5,469 nt of DNA. Source: an uncultured Paracoccaceae bacterium. GTDB lineage: Bacteria; Pseudomonadota; Alphaproteobacteria; Rhodobacterales; Rhodobacteraceae. Shown here piece after piece: positions 5,459 through 5,469 of the stretch. Below the pieces are notes generated by a model that was not told the origin of the DNA, made no database searches, and saw only the letters and a list, made by a program, of their open reading frames with translations. Position numbers and translations under genes: made by a program. The stretch covers positions 1 through 5,469 of the forward strand of contig CALCPC010000684.1 in assembly GCA_937900975.1 (NCBI GenBank), read 5' to 3'. Each line of letters opens with the position of its first letter. Positions within the stretch are counted from its first letter, which is position 1.

Positions 5459-5469
5459 GCGCAGCAGCG

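Larger units (their letters stand above)
5174..5469. other. Very GC-rich right end with no supported gene
   Basis: I found no protein with family character in any frame. Several frames are open for long stretches on both strands, but this is expected at this base composition (about 81% GC over 5341-5460 by hand count) and the translations are low-complexity Pro/Arg/Gly-rich. A minus-strand frame ending at 5170 reads LDRRVAVSVTDGAAHGV in its middle, which is the most protein-like piece. It could be part of a convergent gene, but I do not recognise it and the flanking residues are poor. Contents that can be defined are three short inverted repeats or hairpin-like items and two C-run clusters, listed separately where useful. 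Confidence 0.6.

Noticed and set aside
5293..5469. Plus-strand frame from ATG 5293 to the window end, Pro-rich (PKPPPVPPRTPPP)
   Set aside because: No ribosome binding site, no recognisable family, and the Pro richness is a direct result of C runs; at about 80% GC, stop codons are rare in every frame.
1..5469. CRISPR arrays, tRNA or rRNA genes, phage genes, defence systems
   Set aside because: No regularly spaced direct repeats, no tRNA- or rRNA-like sequence, and no toxin, nuclease, integrase or reverse-transcriptase motif was seen apart from the transposase fragment.

Overview
The window is GC-rich chromosomal DNA of a kind typical of Rhodobacterales-like Alphaproteobacteria. This placement is inferred from protein character, base composition and gene types, and no search was run. 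It holds four intact genes, one broken transposase gene and an unusual C-rich right end. None of the genes has a dedicated defence, CRISPR or phage signature.

Layout: positions 1-297 are the 3' part of an IS5-family transposase gene, about 51% GC by hand count and clearly lower than its neighbours. It ends 25 bases from the stop codon of a minus-strand M32 metallocarboxypeptidase gene (323-1810). A 128-base divergent intergenic region follows. It holds a strong hairpin with a U-rich tail on the minus strand and a short perfect palindrome. Plus-strand genes for a DUF1800 protein (1939-3300) and a DUF1501 protein (3318-4508) come next, 17 bases apart and almost certainly an operon. After a 104-base gap, which has a leader able to fold over the Shine-Dalgarno sequence, comes an AzoR-type FMN-dependent NADH-azoreductase/quinone reductase gene (4613-5173). 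The last 296 bases contain no gene I can support. They become about 80% GC with long C runs on the plus strand, forming two G-quadruplex-type motifs on the minus strand.

How the genes relate: the DUF1800/DUF1501 pair is the least understood part of the window. The two families are known to occur side by side, and their joint role is not established. Here the DUF1501 protein carries a twin-arginine (Tat) signal while the DUF1800 protein has no visible signal, which raises the possibility of co-export of a folded complex. The carboxypeptidase and the azoreductase are ordinary cytosolic enzymes (peptide turnover; quinone/azo reduction) with no evident link to the pair. The left edge falling inside an insertion-sequence gene and the right edge falling in G4-forming DNA suggest this may be a whole short contig bounded by assembly breaks; this is inference.
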